Assembly: GCA_019614645.1 (NCBI GenBank) | Contig: JABWDB010000009.1 | Coordinates: 10,831,501 to 10,895,500 of the forward strand | Source: Stratiolaelaps scimitus | Lineage: Eukaryota; Arthropoda; Arachnida; Mesostigmata; Laelapidae | Length of the DNA: 64,000 nucleotides | Direction: 5' to 3' | Program-made: the position numbers and the translations under genes | Shown here: positions 1-10,960 of the stretch, piece after piece | Layout: each line of letters begins with the position of its first letter | How positions within the stretch are numbered: position 1 is the first letter of the stretch | The notes under the pieces: model-generated | The model's input: only the letters and a program-made list of their open reading frames with translations | Told to the model about the DNA's origin: nothing | Databases searched by the model: none

Positions 1-840
1 AACCGAAGGTGCGTAGCAGCTGCTGCTGCTGCTATTGCTGCCGCTTATACAGAACGGACAACTGCCAACCCGCGCAACAAGGCCCGTTCTCAGTTAAGAC
101 TGCGTCGAGCGACAGCACTATGTACAAGGATTCGAATCCTTGCGCCTCCTTTACTTCAGGGCTTCTTGCTTCTGATGGCGTTTTGAATGCTATTGAAGTT
201 GGTAATTACAGAAACGCGCGGACATACATCCATATGACACCGGACAGAGAGAAAGAGAGAGAATCGATAGGCAATTGTATCAGCCTCAATGCATATATCC
301 TAGAGTAGATTTTTATCACATCATATATTCGTCAGTTTCGAGCCCCATGCAGTGGTACATACCTACTCAATACGAGTGATTAAACAAACAAAAAGCTAAG
401 TACATTCTATGAACGAATTGTGTTCAGCCGACCTGGTGTTGTGGTGCTATGGGACGCTTGCGGACTACCTGCGTATCGGTGTATTTCCCAAATGAGAGGC
501 TTTCCCGAATAATCGGCACCTCGGAGTCGATTAAAATTCCCATAAAGTCATTGGGTATCTTGATTTACGCCGTTCACCATCGACATACCTAGTATCATAT
601 TCGCTCGACGAATGAGCACCGCTACAATTTGAATATTGGTCGATCTTTTGTCAGCCTTTACCATCATCCTGCCATGCCAATTTTGCGCTGACGACAACTA
701 GTGTATGTGTGCTTGTGTGTATCCTAGCATCCTGTGGCAGCATCCTTCTCTTGCTCTTCATTCTTGCCTCGTTTGCAGTGACTAGATTCTTCAGTTCGCT
801 CCGTAGGACCGGACACATGTCGTCGGCGGCGTAGTCAGTC
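1..840. other. No gene seen
   Basis: Noncoding. It holds a short TGC run near the left end, a T-arm-like palindrome at about 126-143 without other tRNA parts, and a purine run at about 243-263. Confidence 0.6.
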
Positions 841-1560
841 GACGACGAGACTGGCTATACCGAACTGACACGTTAGTGTGGGTGGCAAGGGCGTCAGCCG
901 AGGACCGCCCGCGGTGAGAGCCGCTCCTTGGGGATGCAAGCCGTCACGGGGGCAACCTTTTCGAGGGGGGGGGGGGGCGGCGGGGGTAGGGACAACAACT
1001 AAACGGGGCCAATGGACACGATCCGGAAAAGCGTGGTACTGTTGGTGGAGGACGTTGGTAACGCGAGGTTGGAAAGGGGGTGGAAGACGACGACGACGAC
1101 GACGATGGAGGCAGCAACCCGAACGAACGACCGCCGGACCGAGTGGGCCGCTGGTCGGTGGCGCCGCTAGCGGTAATTAATGAAATATTCATCCGTGTAA
1201 ACTTTACTCCATCAATCTCTCTCACAAACGAGCAGTGAGCATCCCACGCCCCCTCTGCCGCTGCATCCGAGCCGGTATCCCTTCGCGCGACGCTTGTTCA
1301 TTACGAAGCGAGCGAGGGAGCGACCGAGCGCGCGCGCACGCCGCTCGCTCGCAGGCCGAGCGAGTCGTAACCCTGGCCTGCCCGCACACACATACCGAAG
1401 TCTGTGTCCTTTCCCCTGAACAGCGCTGCTGGATCGCGAATCCCTCGCACACGCCTCCCCCTGGGGAAACGACTGAAGTGAACCGAGCTACCCGGGGGTT
1501 GGGGCGCAGGCGAGGCCGGCAGAAAGACACCCAGTGAACATCAGCATCCGCTCACCGATT
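841..1560. other. GC- and CpG-rich segment, no gene assigned
   Basis: It contains a poly(G) run (about 965-978), GAC triplets (about 1087-1107) and an alternating CG stretch near 1330. Open frames overlap on both strands and show no family. It could be a CpG-rich promoter or 5' UTR, but nothing here decides this. Confidence 0.4.
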
Positions 1561-4500
1561 CTACCGAATACCTCATACCCCACCAGCAGCAGCAGCAGCT
1601 CGGCTACCGTTTTCCCTAGTAATAGTGGTAGTAACGGTAGAAGGTTGTACGCTTCTTCGCCCCCTACACACGCTCTACCCGTTAGTCCCTGAAACAGAAG
1701 ACAAACAAATAGAACAAGTTTTAGGTTTTGACCTTGATTCATAACGCTGTAAGCTGACAGGAGAGAGGATGCGATAACGATTACTGAGAGCTACGATACT
1801 AACTGCGATACCTCATCTCTTTTGCCGTTGTCTTTAGATGTGTTATAATTACTCGAGCGCATTCGTCAACACAAACGATGCTGGGCGAACTGAGTTAATC
1901 TTCTGATTCGTTAGTCCTTGTTTTCATAGCGATGTCCATCATACGAACGAAATAGAGCCTTGCACATCGAAATTACTGCTCAAGCGGCAGTATCGTCTGC
2001 AAGAGAATCATTTAAACAACGCACCAAAACGGGACCCATCGAGGATAAGGCATTCTATTTTGAGTTTCCTTTGTGAGATTATCATCTATGAGCTAATAGC
2101 GGCCTCAATTTAACGGTTGTGAAAGGAAAACCATCGCTTGTCTTGCAGCGCTGTTTAATGAGCAGTGACTCCCCCAGTCTATTGGGCCTAGCCCGCATAA
2201 AACAGAGGAAAGGTCCATCAATTAACATTTTGCCTGCCCCTGATCCTATAAGCATTGTTGAGGCCTTATGAGTGAGCGTACATTGTTATGTGTAAACGTC
2301 CTTAGCTGGCCTAAGCGTCGTGTTACGTGGCTCTGTTTTGGGCATGACTTCGGGAAATAGCACTGCACAATCAGTCAGCCGAGGCCCTGTTCAGGCCCTG
2401 TTCAATTGAGGCTCCTCTGCGCCCCAGGCGATCAACAAAAACGAGCGCCTGATCAACGGAAATAAAAAAATCTTGCTACGTTTATACGTAACAGAAGTAC
2501 AGACAAACATGATCCATTTTGAGTTCATTTGAGTGCCCATGGTGCGTGTATGACAATTTTACTGAATAACATGTACAGCATTAGATGAATGGTATGTATT
2601 TGAACAGACATGATACAAGTAGTCTTGTTGGTTTTTAAACACATGTTGATTAATCTGAATGCAATTTGAATGTTACGCATAGCTTAAATGTTGGACTGTA
2701 AGCTAGAGTCTTCAGATATATCGCTAATTGCCAGTAGACTTAATTTTCGATATTGATTGGGTGAATAAATGAACAACACAAAAACACGAAATAAGTAACA
2801 ATTAGATGAAAAACAGTTACAAAATGGCGCTGAGGCAGCGGCCACCCGGCGACAAAATGTTTCGAGTTATAGGTTACTATTCTTCATTACATCCCATTAC
2901 AGGTTGGATCTCTAGAGCGACTAGGCAGATACTCATTTATAGTATTATTGTTACTAGATAGTGTTGTATAATATAACACGCATTATTAGATCCATGTCCG
3001 ACGAATGTGAATGTAAATAGCTACATGATGTCCGCCACTAACTGCCTCACATCTACAGTGAACCTACTCAGGTTGGGCCCCCGACCAATGAGCTGACTAT
3101 GAGGCGAGCATCCGTCCGTCCATCCACGTTCGCTACGAAGCGACAACGAGTGATACCTCGCTATCCGTTCCTCTTTTTCTCTTTGTCCTCCTTCAGCTAC
3201 GATGATGCGCAAGATATGGGCCCTGCCGTTGTATTGTGTCGTGTTGTGGACATTGTGATTCTAATGTGAGTGCGCTCGAGTCCCTCGGAGGTCCGGCTGA
3301 GTCCGGCTTGGTTGCTCGTTCATCGCTACGGCGTTCGTCGAGAGACGCAAGGTCCACTTTCTGTGGTCATCAGCATGTGAGCATCCCTCAAGCTCCTTAT
3401 ACCGGCTCACCCGCTCATTGTAGTCGGAACGAGGGCGAAGCTGGTGGCCCGTCTGCTCCTCTGCTGCTTCTCAGCACACCGTAGCTAGGCTAGTGCCATT
3501 GAAGAATGGGGGTAGAATGTACGCGTAGTGTACACCCCACGGACGTACGCATGTCTGCGATATGGAGATCGTTGACGTGGTCACCACGCAGACGCCGGTA
3601 CTAGCTGCCACTCCAGTCGAAGCTAAGCGACAGGGGCGGCGGCACAAGCAGCCACTATAGACACGATGGCTTCTTAATGCCGCTGGCTACCACGGGTGGG
3701 CCTTGCTAGCAGTTGTCCGGGTCTGTGTACAGGACCTCGACGCGGACAAACACTGTCTTGTCTCGACTCGGAAAGCAGGCCTATGGCAGCGGTGCGCGTT
3801 AGGAGGGCAACCGCCAAAGATCGCTTGGGAAGGCTCCTGAGTTGCTGGCATCCGTGAGGACGAAAGTCTGCCTGCGATGTGTGCGCTACGGATGTTCATT
3901 GCGCAGGCCGAGCACGACTTGCGTCAGCTGGTCCGTCCGTCCGTCCGTCGTCCCTGATGTTACGACGTCATGGGCCATTTGATTCGGTGGTGCTGCAGCA
4001 CAATGTGGAGTACAATATCACCTGTCGTCACAGCGGTGTGACCGAAACAGCCAAATAAGCTGGACGGAATAACGGCGTGGGATAGTCAGTCAACTTCTTC
4101 GTTTGTGCTTTCAGCCTATCGAGGCCGGTTGGCATGCCCCAATTTCGTATCCCACCAGAGCTTCTACATGGTCGCCGTCTCTCCCAAGCAACGAACTTGT
4201 ACCGTCCAAGCCCACTTCACAACAGGCCAACGAAGGGCTTATGGCTATGGCAATGCTCTGAATGGTTTCTTAGTGGTGTCACTCTATACATGTTTGCAAA
4301 AGAAGAGCATGTAAGAATCTTTGAGGTGATTGAAGTACAATAGAAGAAAAGAAAACCAGTTTGATTGAGTATTTTGTTAACAACAAATACACGATTGTTT
4401 GAATTAACCACAACACTTCGAGCGCAGCCTATGGATACAAGAAGGACAAAAAATGCACCACATGATGAAAAGCAAACCCCTTGGGTTTTCTGAATTGCGC

Positions 4501-4930
4501 ACGTTAAAATCTACGTGTGAACCCAACGCATGTGTTGCCTTCCTCGAGTTGACGCCAAATGTGGTGTGTGGCCAGGGTTTCTAATAATGCATCTCTTTGG
4601 GTGCAGTTGCCTTGGAAATGACAAACAGCACCACGATTTGTAATATCCGGTTCGATTTTTAGAAATCACGGCTTCTTGTCGTCACACACATCCGTTGGAG
4701 AAAGGCCTGATAAGTCAAGCATGACCAATCGACCCCCGGATCAGGCTAAGAAAACAAAAAAAAAAGGCGATGAAGGATCCAAACGAACAAGCTGTATTAA
4801 AATCTTCAGTTTCAAGTTCACCATTTATAGACCAGGCACAAGGGCCAGACTGACCAATCAGCATAAGGTTAATGTTCAAGGTTTTATTGATTTATGTAAG
4901 AATCTGCACTTTTACAGTGCCTAGGTACTC
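1561..4930. other. No gene seen
   Basis: Mixed-composition noncoding DNA. An 11-bp sequence, AGGCCCTGTTC, is tandemly duplicated at 2382-2403, and GTCC repeats occur at about 3931-3949. No family is recognisable in the short frames. Confidence 0.6.
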
Positions 4931-5012
4931 TTATATCTCACTTCGCGGGACTCGAACCTGCTGTATCCGACTGTTTGCAGACAGTGTCTTAGCCGTTCAA
5001 TCGAGCGTGCTG
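4931..5012 (-). repeat. tRNA-derived repeat (SINE-like), copy 1
   Basis: On the minus strand there is a D-arm-like GCTCGATTGAACGGCTAAGAC, an anticodon-like hairpin ACTGT/ACAGT with a 6-nt loop (4970-4985), and a B-box GGTTCGAGTCC (rc 4948-4958). The ends do not pair as an acceptor stem, so it is not a functional tRNA. The 28 bases from the B-box to 4931 recur at 45698-45725 with two mismatches, which shows a dispersed family. Confidence 0.6.
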
Positions 5013-7360
5013 ACGGAGCATCACTATTTTGAAAATAGGATATCTAATTTTTATGTATTCAAAAATGCAGTGATTTTATTCATCATGATCACGCTATTGC
5101 TTCGTACTCCCAGTCAAACCGGCTGGGATGAGATCGATGCTTCTCATTAACTATATACCCGTTGGTGGTGCATGAAATAGTCACATTCGACAAATTGCAC
5201 CATCCCGTCACTGTGCCTGAGCCTGTCCTTCCTGTTCCTGTCGCCCGGGAAGGTCAACTAAGCAAGGGCAAGGACAGCGACGTCATTGGAGATGGCAAAG
5301 GCCACAGCTACGGTCGCCGAGACGAGACAACGAAGTAGGAAATCACCACATTTCCTTATTGTCCCCCCGGTACGAGACAAGGCCACCGAGCAGCGACGGA
5401 CATTGGTCACGGATGTCAGCAAAGTTCGCCGCTTTGATTGGGTCATAAAGACGTGGACCTCAAGCGAAGCAGCCAATGGAAACAAGCGTACGTATAGAAA
5501 GAACGCAAAGAGGGGCTGCGTAGTATCTGCTCCCTAGAGTCTTTCAAGGGACTGGGTGCGTACGCGCCTCGAGCGTGCTGTGTATGCCGTGCCGCCACGT
5601 TCGAAGTCTTCTTCAGGTGAGTGATAACTTCATCATTGTTTTTCCAAGCATTCCTTACGTTCGATGGTCTTTACGGACCTCCGTTCTACGTCAACTCCTT
5701 CATTCCCGATGAGCGATTTCGGGACGCATGACGTTTCGATGAGTGACGTCCGAGTATACCGGGTTCGTCACCCCATGTGTTCGAATTCGGGGGGTGTTGA
5801 ACCGCCTCCGGACGCCTTCACTCAGATGGAAGCAGTGGTGGCGGATGGCAACGGCAGCCGGAGAGACTGCGGCTGAGGTCGCAGTTCGCTTTCGATGAGC
5901 GTACCAACGACGACGACGACGAAGCTCTCGGGAGCTGCTGACGAACGACCTCTGCGCATACCCTGGGCATCGCCGAACACTCTCCTCCCCTCGACACAGT
6001 TTCGCGAAGGGTTGTTCGTCCGAGATAGTGAAAGAAGACCCGTGCATAAGTCCGGGAAGTGCGGGCCGAATACGGCTGAGCGGGGTCTGGGTAGGCGACG
6101 AGCGGGTCAGCAGGCAACTAGCGAACGTTCACAGCAGAAGTGCATAACGACAGCGACAGCGAGGGACGCTGAATAGTCGAGTGTGTGAAGGAGAGAAAGA
6201 GAGAGGGAGGGAGAGAGCCAGTGGAGTCTAGTCTACGTGAATGTCTGTCTGCATATGTGTGTAGCCGGCAAGTAGCCAAGTCATCGTCGACGCGGTCCTA
6301 ATATCGTGGCGCCCGCAGCTAGAAAGACGAGGGGATAGCGAACTGGGAACGGCTGCGCATGCAGGCGCTGGAGCATAAATGATTTCCCCTGAGCCCTTCA
6401 TACGGGAATTGGGGACGGGACGAACCCAGGAACCAAACCTTCAGGACAGTTTCCCCTTGGCCAGCCTCCTCCAGACAGTCCCCACCTTTATCCCACAGCT
6501 TCCGTCTCCTCCGGCCCTTACCATCCTCCCCTGTTGCCAGCGCTGCATACTCTGTGTTTCTAGGTCCCCGTTTCCTCTCTACCTCTCGCTTTTACTCACG
6601 CACTCTGCTCTCTAAGTCGAAATGTACACTCAGGCTACGTACGCGGTTGCAGCCGTTGCTGCCGCAAATTTATACTTGACTTAGCAGTGGCCGCAACAGT
6701 TTCGCTCCGCAGCAGACTAGAACTAAGACTAGAAGGAAAGACTCGAGGCGAGGTCGTTCGGCTGCTGGAAGGCCAAGCGAACAGTGGTCTTACGAAGCCA
6801 GGAAAAAGGGGGAATGGAGTACGAGGGAAGAAATGAGTCAGACGGGAAAGATGAAGCCGCTCCACTGAAGCCAAAAGTCAAGACTTGGCCGAGTTGCTCT
6901 CCTCCCATCAGCTGGCCTCTATCGCATTCGAAATTTCCTGTACCCTGCCCATGTTCAGATCGTAGTCAAGGCCACTCCAGGCATAAAGTGCGCAGCAACA
7001 GAAACTGGAGAGTGTCTACGCATAAGTGATCACATTTGGATAGATGACCAGGATTAGCCGCAAAAGCAACTCATAGAATTGCCCACCTTGTCCGGCCTGT
7101 TCATCGTTTGGGGGTGCGCCTCTCGGTGCCTGGCTTCAATTGGAGCCTCCGATGAAAGAGCAAACAGTTAATGCATTATTCCTATATTAAGAGTACGTCA
7201 ACTCAATCAGCGTTGTGCTCCGCTAAAGAGGAAGCACAATTCGTGGACACGAGAAATTGGAAACAAGGCCAAGACTGGACCGGGAGTTAAACGCTGTTCT
7301 CATTAGCTGTACTGTTCGAACTAACGTAGCATATCTGCGTGGTTAGGTATGATCAGTAGT
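5013..7360. other. No gene assigned; GC-rich in part
   Basis: The part from about 5200 to 6400 is GC-rich with short ACG and GGC triplet runs, and open frames on both strands without family features. A pyrimidine-rich stretch lies at about 6400-6600. Confidence 0.5.
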
Positions 7361-7520
7361 ATTAAGTTAACCATAATTAAGTTATAAGTTATCCAAGCAT
7401 TAAGTTATTTAGTTAATCATTATTAAGTTATAAGTTATCCAAGTACTAAGTTATAAGCTATCCAAGTATTAAGTTATATAGTTAATAATTATTAAGTTAC
7501 ACTGTATTAAGTTATTCAAG
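7361..7520 (+). repeat. 23-bp minisatellite with two alternating unit types
   Basis: Units starting ATTAAG (ACTAAG at 7445) begin at 7376, 7399, 7422, 7445, 7468 and 7491, exactly 23 bp apart. They are flanked by 15-bp short units at 7361 and 7491, and an ATTAAG start follows at 7506. Type A continues TTATAAGTTATCCAAG; type B continues TTATTTAGTTAATCATT or close to it. The order is A-B-A-A-B. An (ATT)n tract follows at 7530-7549. Confidence 0.9.
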
Positions 7521-7549
7521 TCTCCTTCATATTATTATTATTATTATTA

Positions 7550-8799
7550 GATCTCAAACGATGAGTAGTGTTATGTCAGGGAGGTAATCGGAGAGAGTCT
7601 GCAAAATTAATGGGTCTGACAACATTACGTCAGTGATAGCCACCTTAATCTCGAGGTGCCTACCGTGATAAGGTTACGCAGAGAAGAATAAGATGTCGAG
7701 TGATTAAACTGTCCGGTTCGAACGTAGGACACGGCTAGCCATAACGATCTGCAAAGTCTAAGTAATCAAATCAATCAATCCTTCAAATGAGTAATCAGAT
7801 CACCTCAAAATTTTTCTTAATACAAAAATATAAATATATGGTAGTGTCAATTCCTCGGCGGGATCGATACGTGTCGCAGATATTGTCTCACCCAAAGGTG
7901 CTTCCCGCGAATGTGCTGAGAATTGTATTCTTGCGCATTATGTTCTGTCTCCGACACATTTCTAGCAGACACTACAAATGGACGACTTCGTATCCATCTT
8001 GAATGCAACTATATAGCCCCTCCTAGTCTAGGTCGTCCCCTTGACTTCATGTCATTGACGATCACATTTATAACTTGCTGATGCATGCGGCGTCAGCAAC
8101 ATAAGATGTCCACAATATACTACTTAACGATTCCATTCACTTCCTTATTAGAATACAGACGAGCTGTGACATCTCCACAGATCTCATTGTGCTAATGTAG
8201 CGTACAAGTGAAGAAGTGATCTGGTGTTTACAAGGCGAAACACCTGCGGCAGCATTTATGCCAGCCCAGCCTTAGTGCAACAAACAAGACTTCAACATAA
8301 GCCAGGCCCATGGGGGATAGCTTCTGTACACACATAGCGTCCGTGCAGAATTACAGTTTGTACTGTCGTGTTTCGGAACTTCAATCAAAATTACTTTCGC
8401 TCTAGCATTGGGACATCCGCGCGACTGATAATTGCTTCGGCATAAAGTTTGTTTTGAGAATATCTCCTCTGTTGTATCTCAACTGCCCGTGGGCATGTTG
8501 GTGGCAAGGCAGGTGTAAGTCGCTCGATGTACAATTGTTGAGCTGTATTGCTTAGAAGCTAACGCATGGTCTATCTACACCGATGCCGGAGTAGTATTGA
8601 TTTCCGCTGGTGGAAGAGGTGCCGGGCTGGAAAAGATTTTTTCCATTGTTGAATGATCGGAAATTTATAAAGATTATTGATGCCACCGCCGTCCTTCACA
8701 CGAGTATCGCACCTCAGATAGCACAAATTAGAACAATGCAAAGCGGTCCCACTGCACCAGTTATTTGTATTTTAATTATATTGTAGAAGACACGGAGTC
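7550..8799. other. No gene seen
   Basis: AT-rich noncoding DNA between the minisatellite and the Tc1 remnant. The left part of the transposon presumably lies in its last few hundred bases, but I cannot place the terminus. Confidence 0.6.
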
Positions 8800-9355
8800 G
8801 TATCTGCCAGAGAAATTGGCAGAAGATGTTGTGTAGTGCAAAATTATTTATGCAGTCCGTCGACGTATTCGTACTAATGATTCTAAAGGACGTCCACGAA
8901 AAATCAGGCAGCAAACCGCCATGCACATTTGTTGATTGGCCCCGGATTCGAACATAACTTGTGAAGCAATCTGGCAAGAGTTAAACCTTTAGCTTCATAG
9001 ATTAGCAGTTTTAAGAACAATTAAGCGTTATCCGCATATCATACGGGGCAAATGAAAACAACATCTTGTCTTCAACAACGGCACATGACTGCCTAACTAA
9101 ACTTCGCTCGCAACAATATGGACAGAGACTGGACACTGGCGAATATTGCTGCAATGTTTTTTAAATAGTATCCTGAGGGTGCACATCTATCTAAAAGGTA
9201 CTATGTTGTGTCAGATCGTCTTCAGTGACGAGTAGAAGTCAAACATGGATGGGCTAGATGGATTTCACGATTATTGGCATGATGTACGTAAAGAGTCGCG
9301 CTGCTTCTCGAAGCGCAGTTTCGGCTGAACATGCTTTATGGTTTGGGAAGCTTGG
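8800..9355 (+). mobile_element. Decayed Tc1/mariner-family transposase
   Basis: Translated fragments in shifting frames follow the Tc1-like transposase order. SAREIGRR..VVQNYL (8803-8850) is a helix-turn-helix segment. SKGRPRKIRQ (about 8882-8911) is the GRPR box. LRTIKRYPHIIRGK (about 9011-9052) and LNFARNNMDRDWT (about 9099-9137) come next. IVFSDE (about 9206-9223) holds an expected catalytic Asp and is followed by a stop, then LDGFHDYWHDV. CFSKRSFG..FMVWEAW (about 9301-9355) corresponds to the usual FGGGSVMVW block. Several stops and frame changes break it, so it cannot encode an active enzyme. I did not find convincing terminal inverted repeats. Confidence 0.8.
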
Positions 9356-10559
9356 CCAACTCGCACTCGCCACACGGTACTGATTAGCACATTAAAACGA
9401 GAATTAAATCAGCGAGAACACTCGATAACTGAAGGTGGTGCGCGGTATGTAATCCTTTATGGCCTATGTTGATTATTATTAACCAGCCCAATATTCAGCA
9501 TCCTGCGATTTGTAACTATCAAATTGTAAAACAAATTAACCTATTGCTTGATTGCAGTAGAATTTCCATTTGTGTCCTTTTATCAAATCCATAAAAAATC
9601 CACATTCGATGCAGGTATGATCTTTTAATACTGAAAGTAGTACTAGCTATAGTATTTGTATTATTAAACGGTACGTCTATTCAACACATTCGATGGTGGA
9701 GCCATACCAAATTCTGTTATTGTTGTACGCTGCCTTCGGTCCGCTTATCCGTTTCGTTTATTAGCCCGTCTAAGTAGTCGAACCCACAACCCTATTTATA
9801 CAAGAACGGTGTAGTATGCCTCGTATGTTATTCGATGTACACGTTAACAGCGTTCCCGTTTAACTCCTACACTGCTCCCCCGCCTCACCTGCAGGATACC
9901 GCCGTGCAGCCCAAGTTCCAGTTATTCTAGTAGCGAATGTTCGATTTGCATGTCCTTGCCGGGGACCAAACGCCGGATGACCTCTGGGGTCTTTAATGTC
10001 GTCCACCATCCTCTACAATCTGCCCTGACGTGCCCCCCGCGACCGGCAACGCGGCTGTCCTTCTCGGAAAGCTGGGACCGTCATCCCGACATCATGACAG
10101 TTGGCCCAATCTAACGAACTATTTTAACTACTATTCGCAGGGTGAAACGTTCACAGCTAACATTTGTACCGCGTCCCATCAGCGTGCTGAAAATGCCAGC
10201 ACCTAACATTGAGGGAATTTCTGTCCAAAACGAGAAAACACGTGATTTGGTTACTAATGCTGTATTAAACGCTGCACGAATGTCGCTCAGTAAATGTGGC
10301 ACTCACCTGATCATTCGCCTCAACGATTACTATCTTACTGACTTTTCTGCAGCACTATATGAGTGCACACATTGTTATGACCTTAGTATATATATATATA
10401 TATCCATGTACATCACAAACTAGCCCCATAAGTACAAATGAGCTTCGGCTGCATTCATTTTTGTGTCGGAGAAGGTTTTGCCTGGTGACTGCTGCCACCT
10501 CCGGCGTCGCCATGGAAAAGAAAACGATTTTCAATCGCTCCATGTGGACTTAAGTTCAT
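9356..10559. other. No gene seen
   Basis: The first part may hold the decayed C-terminal part of the Tc1 element. A 93-codon frame at 10142-10423 follows an acceptor-like TTCGCAG but shows no family and runs into an AT repeat. Confidence 0.5.
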
Positions 10560-10960
10560 TTGTGAGACGAGAACCGCGATGTTTTCTGGCCACGCGCGTC
10601 CGGCGCCATACGGCACTATACATAGGCATTGCGGTGCGACCTCCACGGCCGGCGCTCTGAGCAGCGCCCGCAGCGCCCAGGGCCAGGGGGCCTCGGTGCG
10701 ACAACGGGGCCTCTTCGGGCCAGAAGCCGCAACAGCTGTGCCCTTAATTGCACTCATAAGGCGAAAGTTTTGCTTAAATATTCAAACCCTTAACGCGACT
10801 TTAAGTGGTGCCTGTGAGAACCTGTGTGCGGGGAGCCCTGTTTTTGCCGCTTGTAACCGGCTCTGGCGGGGCTACCATGGTACCCTCCCCCCAAACACAG
10901 CAATATATATTCAATATAATAATGATAGTAATAGTAATAATAATAATAATAATACTGTTA
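10560..10960 (+). repeat. GC-rich block ending in an AAT-repeat tail; possible retroelement 3' end
   Basis: A GC-rich segment (about 10570-10895) stands out in AT-rich surroundings. It is followed directly by AATATAATAATGATAG and a run of AAT units (about 10915-10956). This is the arrangement of some LINE or SINE 3' ends with microsatellite tails. The translated frames show no family I know, so the call rests on composition and the tail alone. Confidence 0.3.

Noticed and set aside
100..150. T-arm-like CAAGGATTCGAATCCTTG (possible tRNA gene)
   Set aside because: The sequence is simply palindromic, and no acceptor, D or anticodon arm fits upstream.
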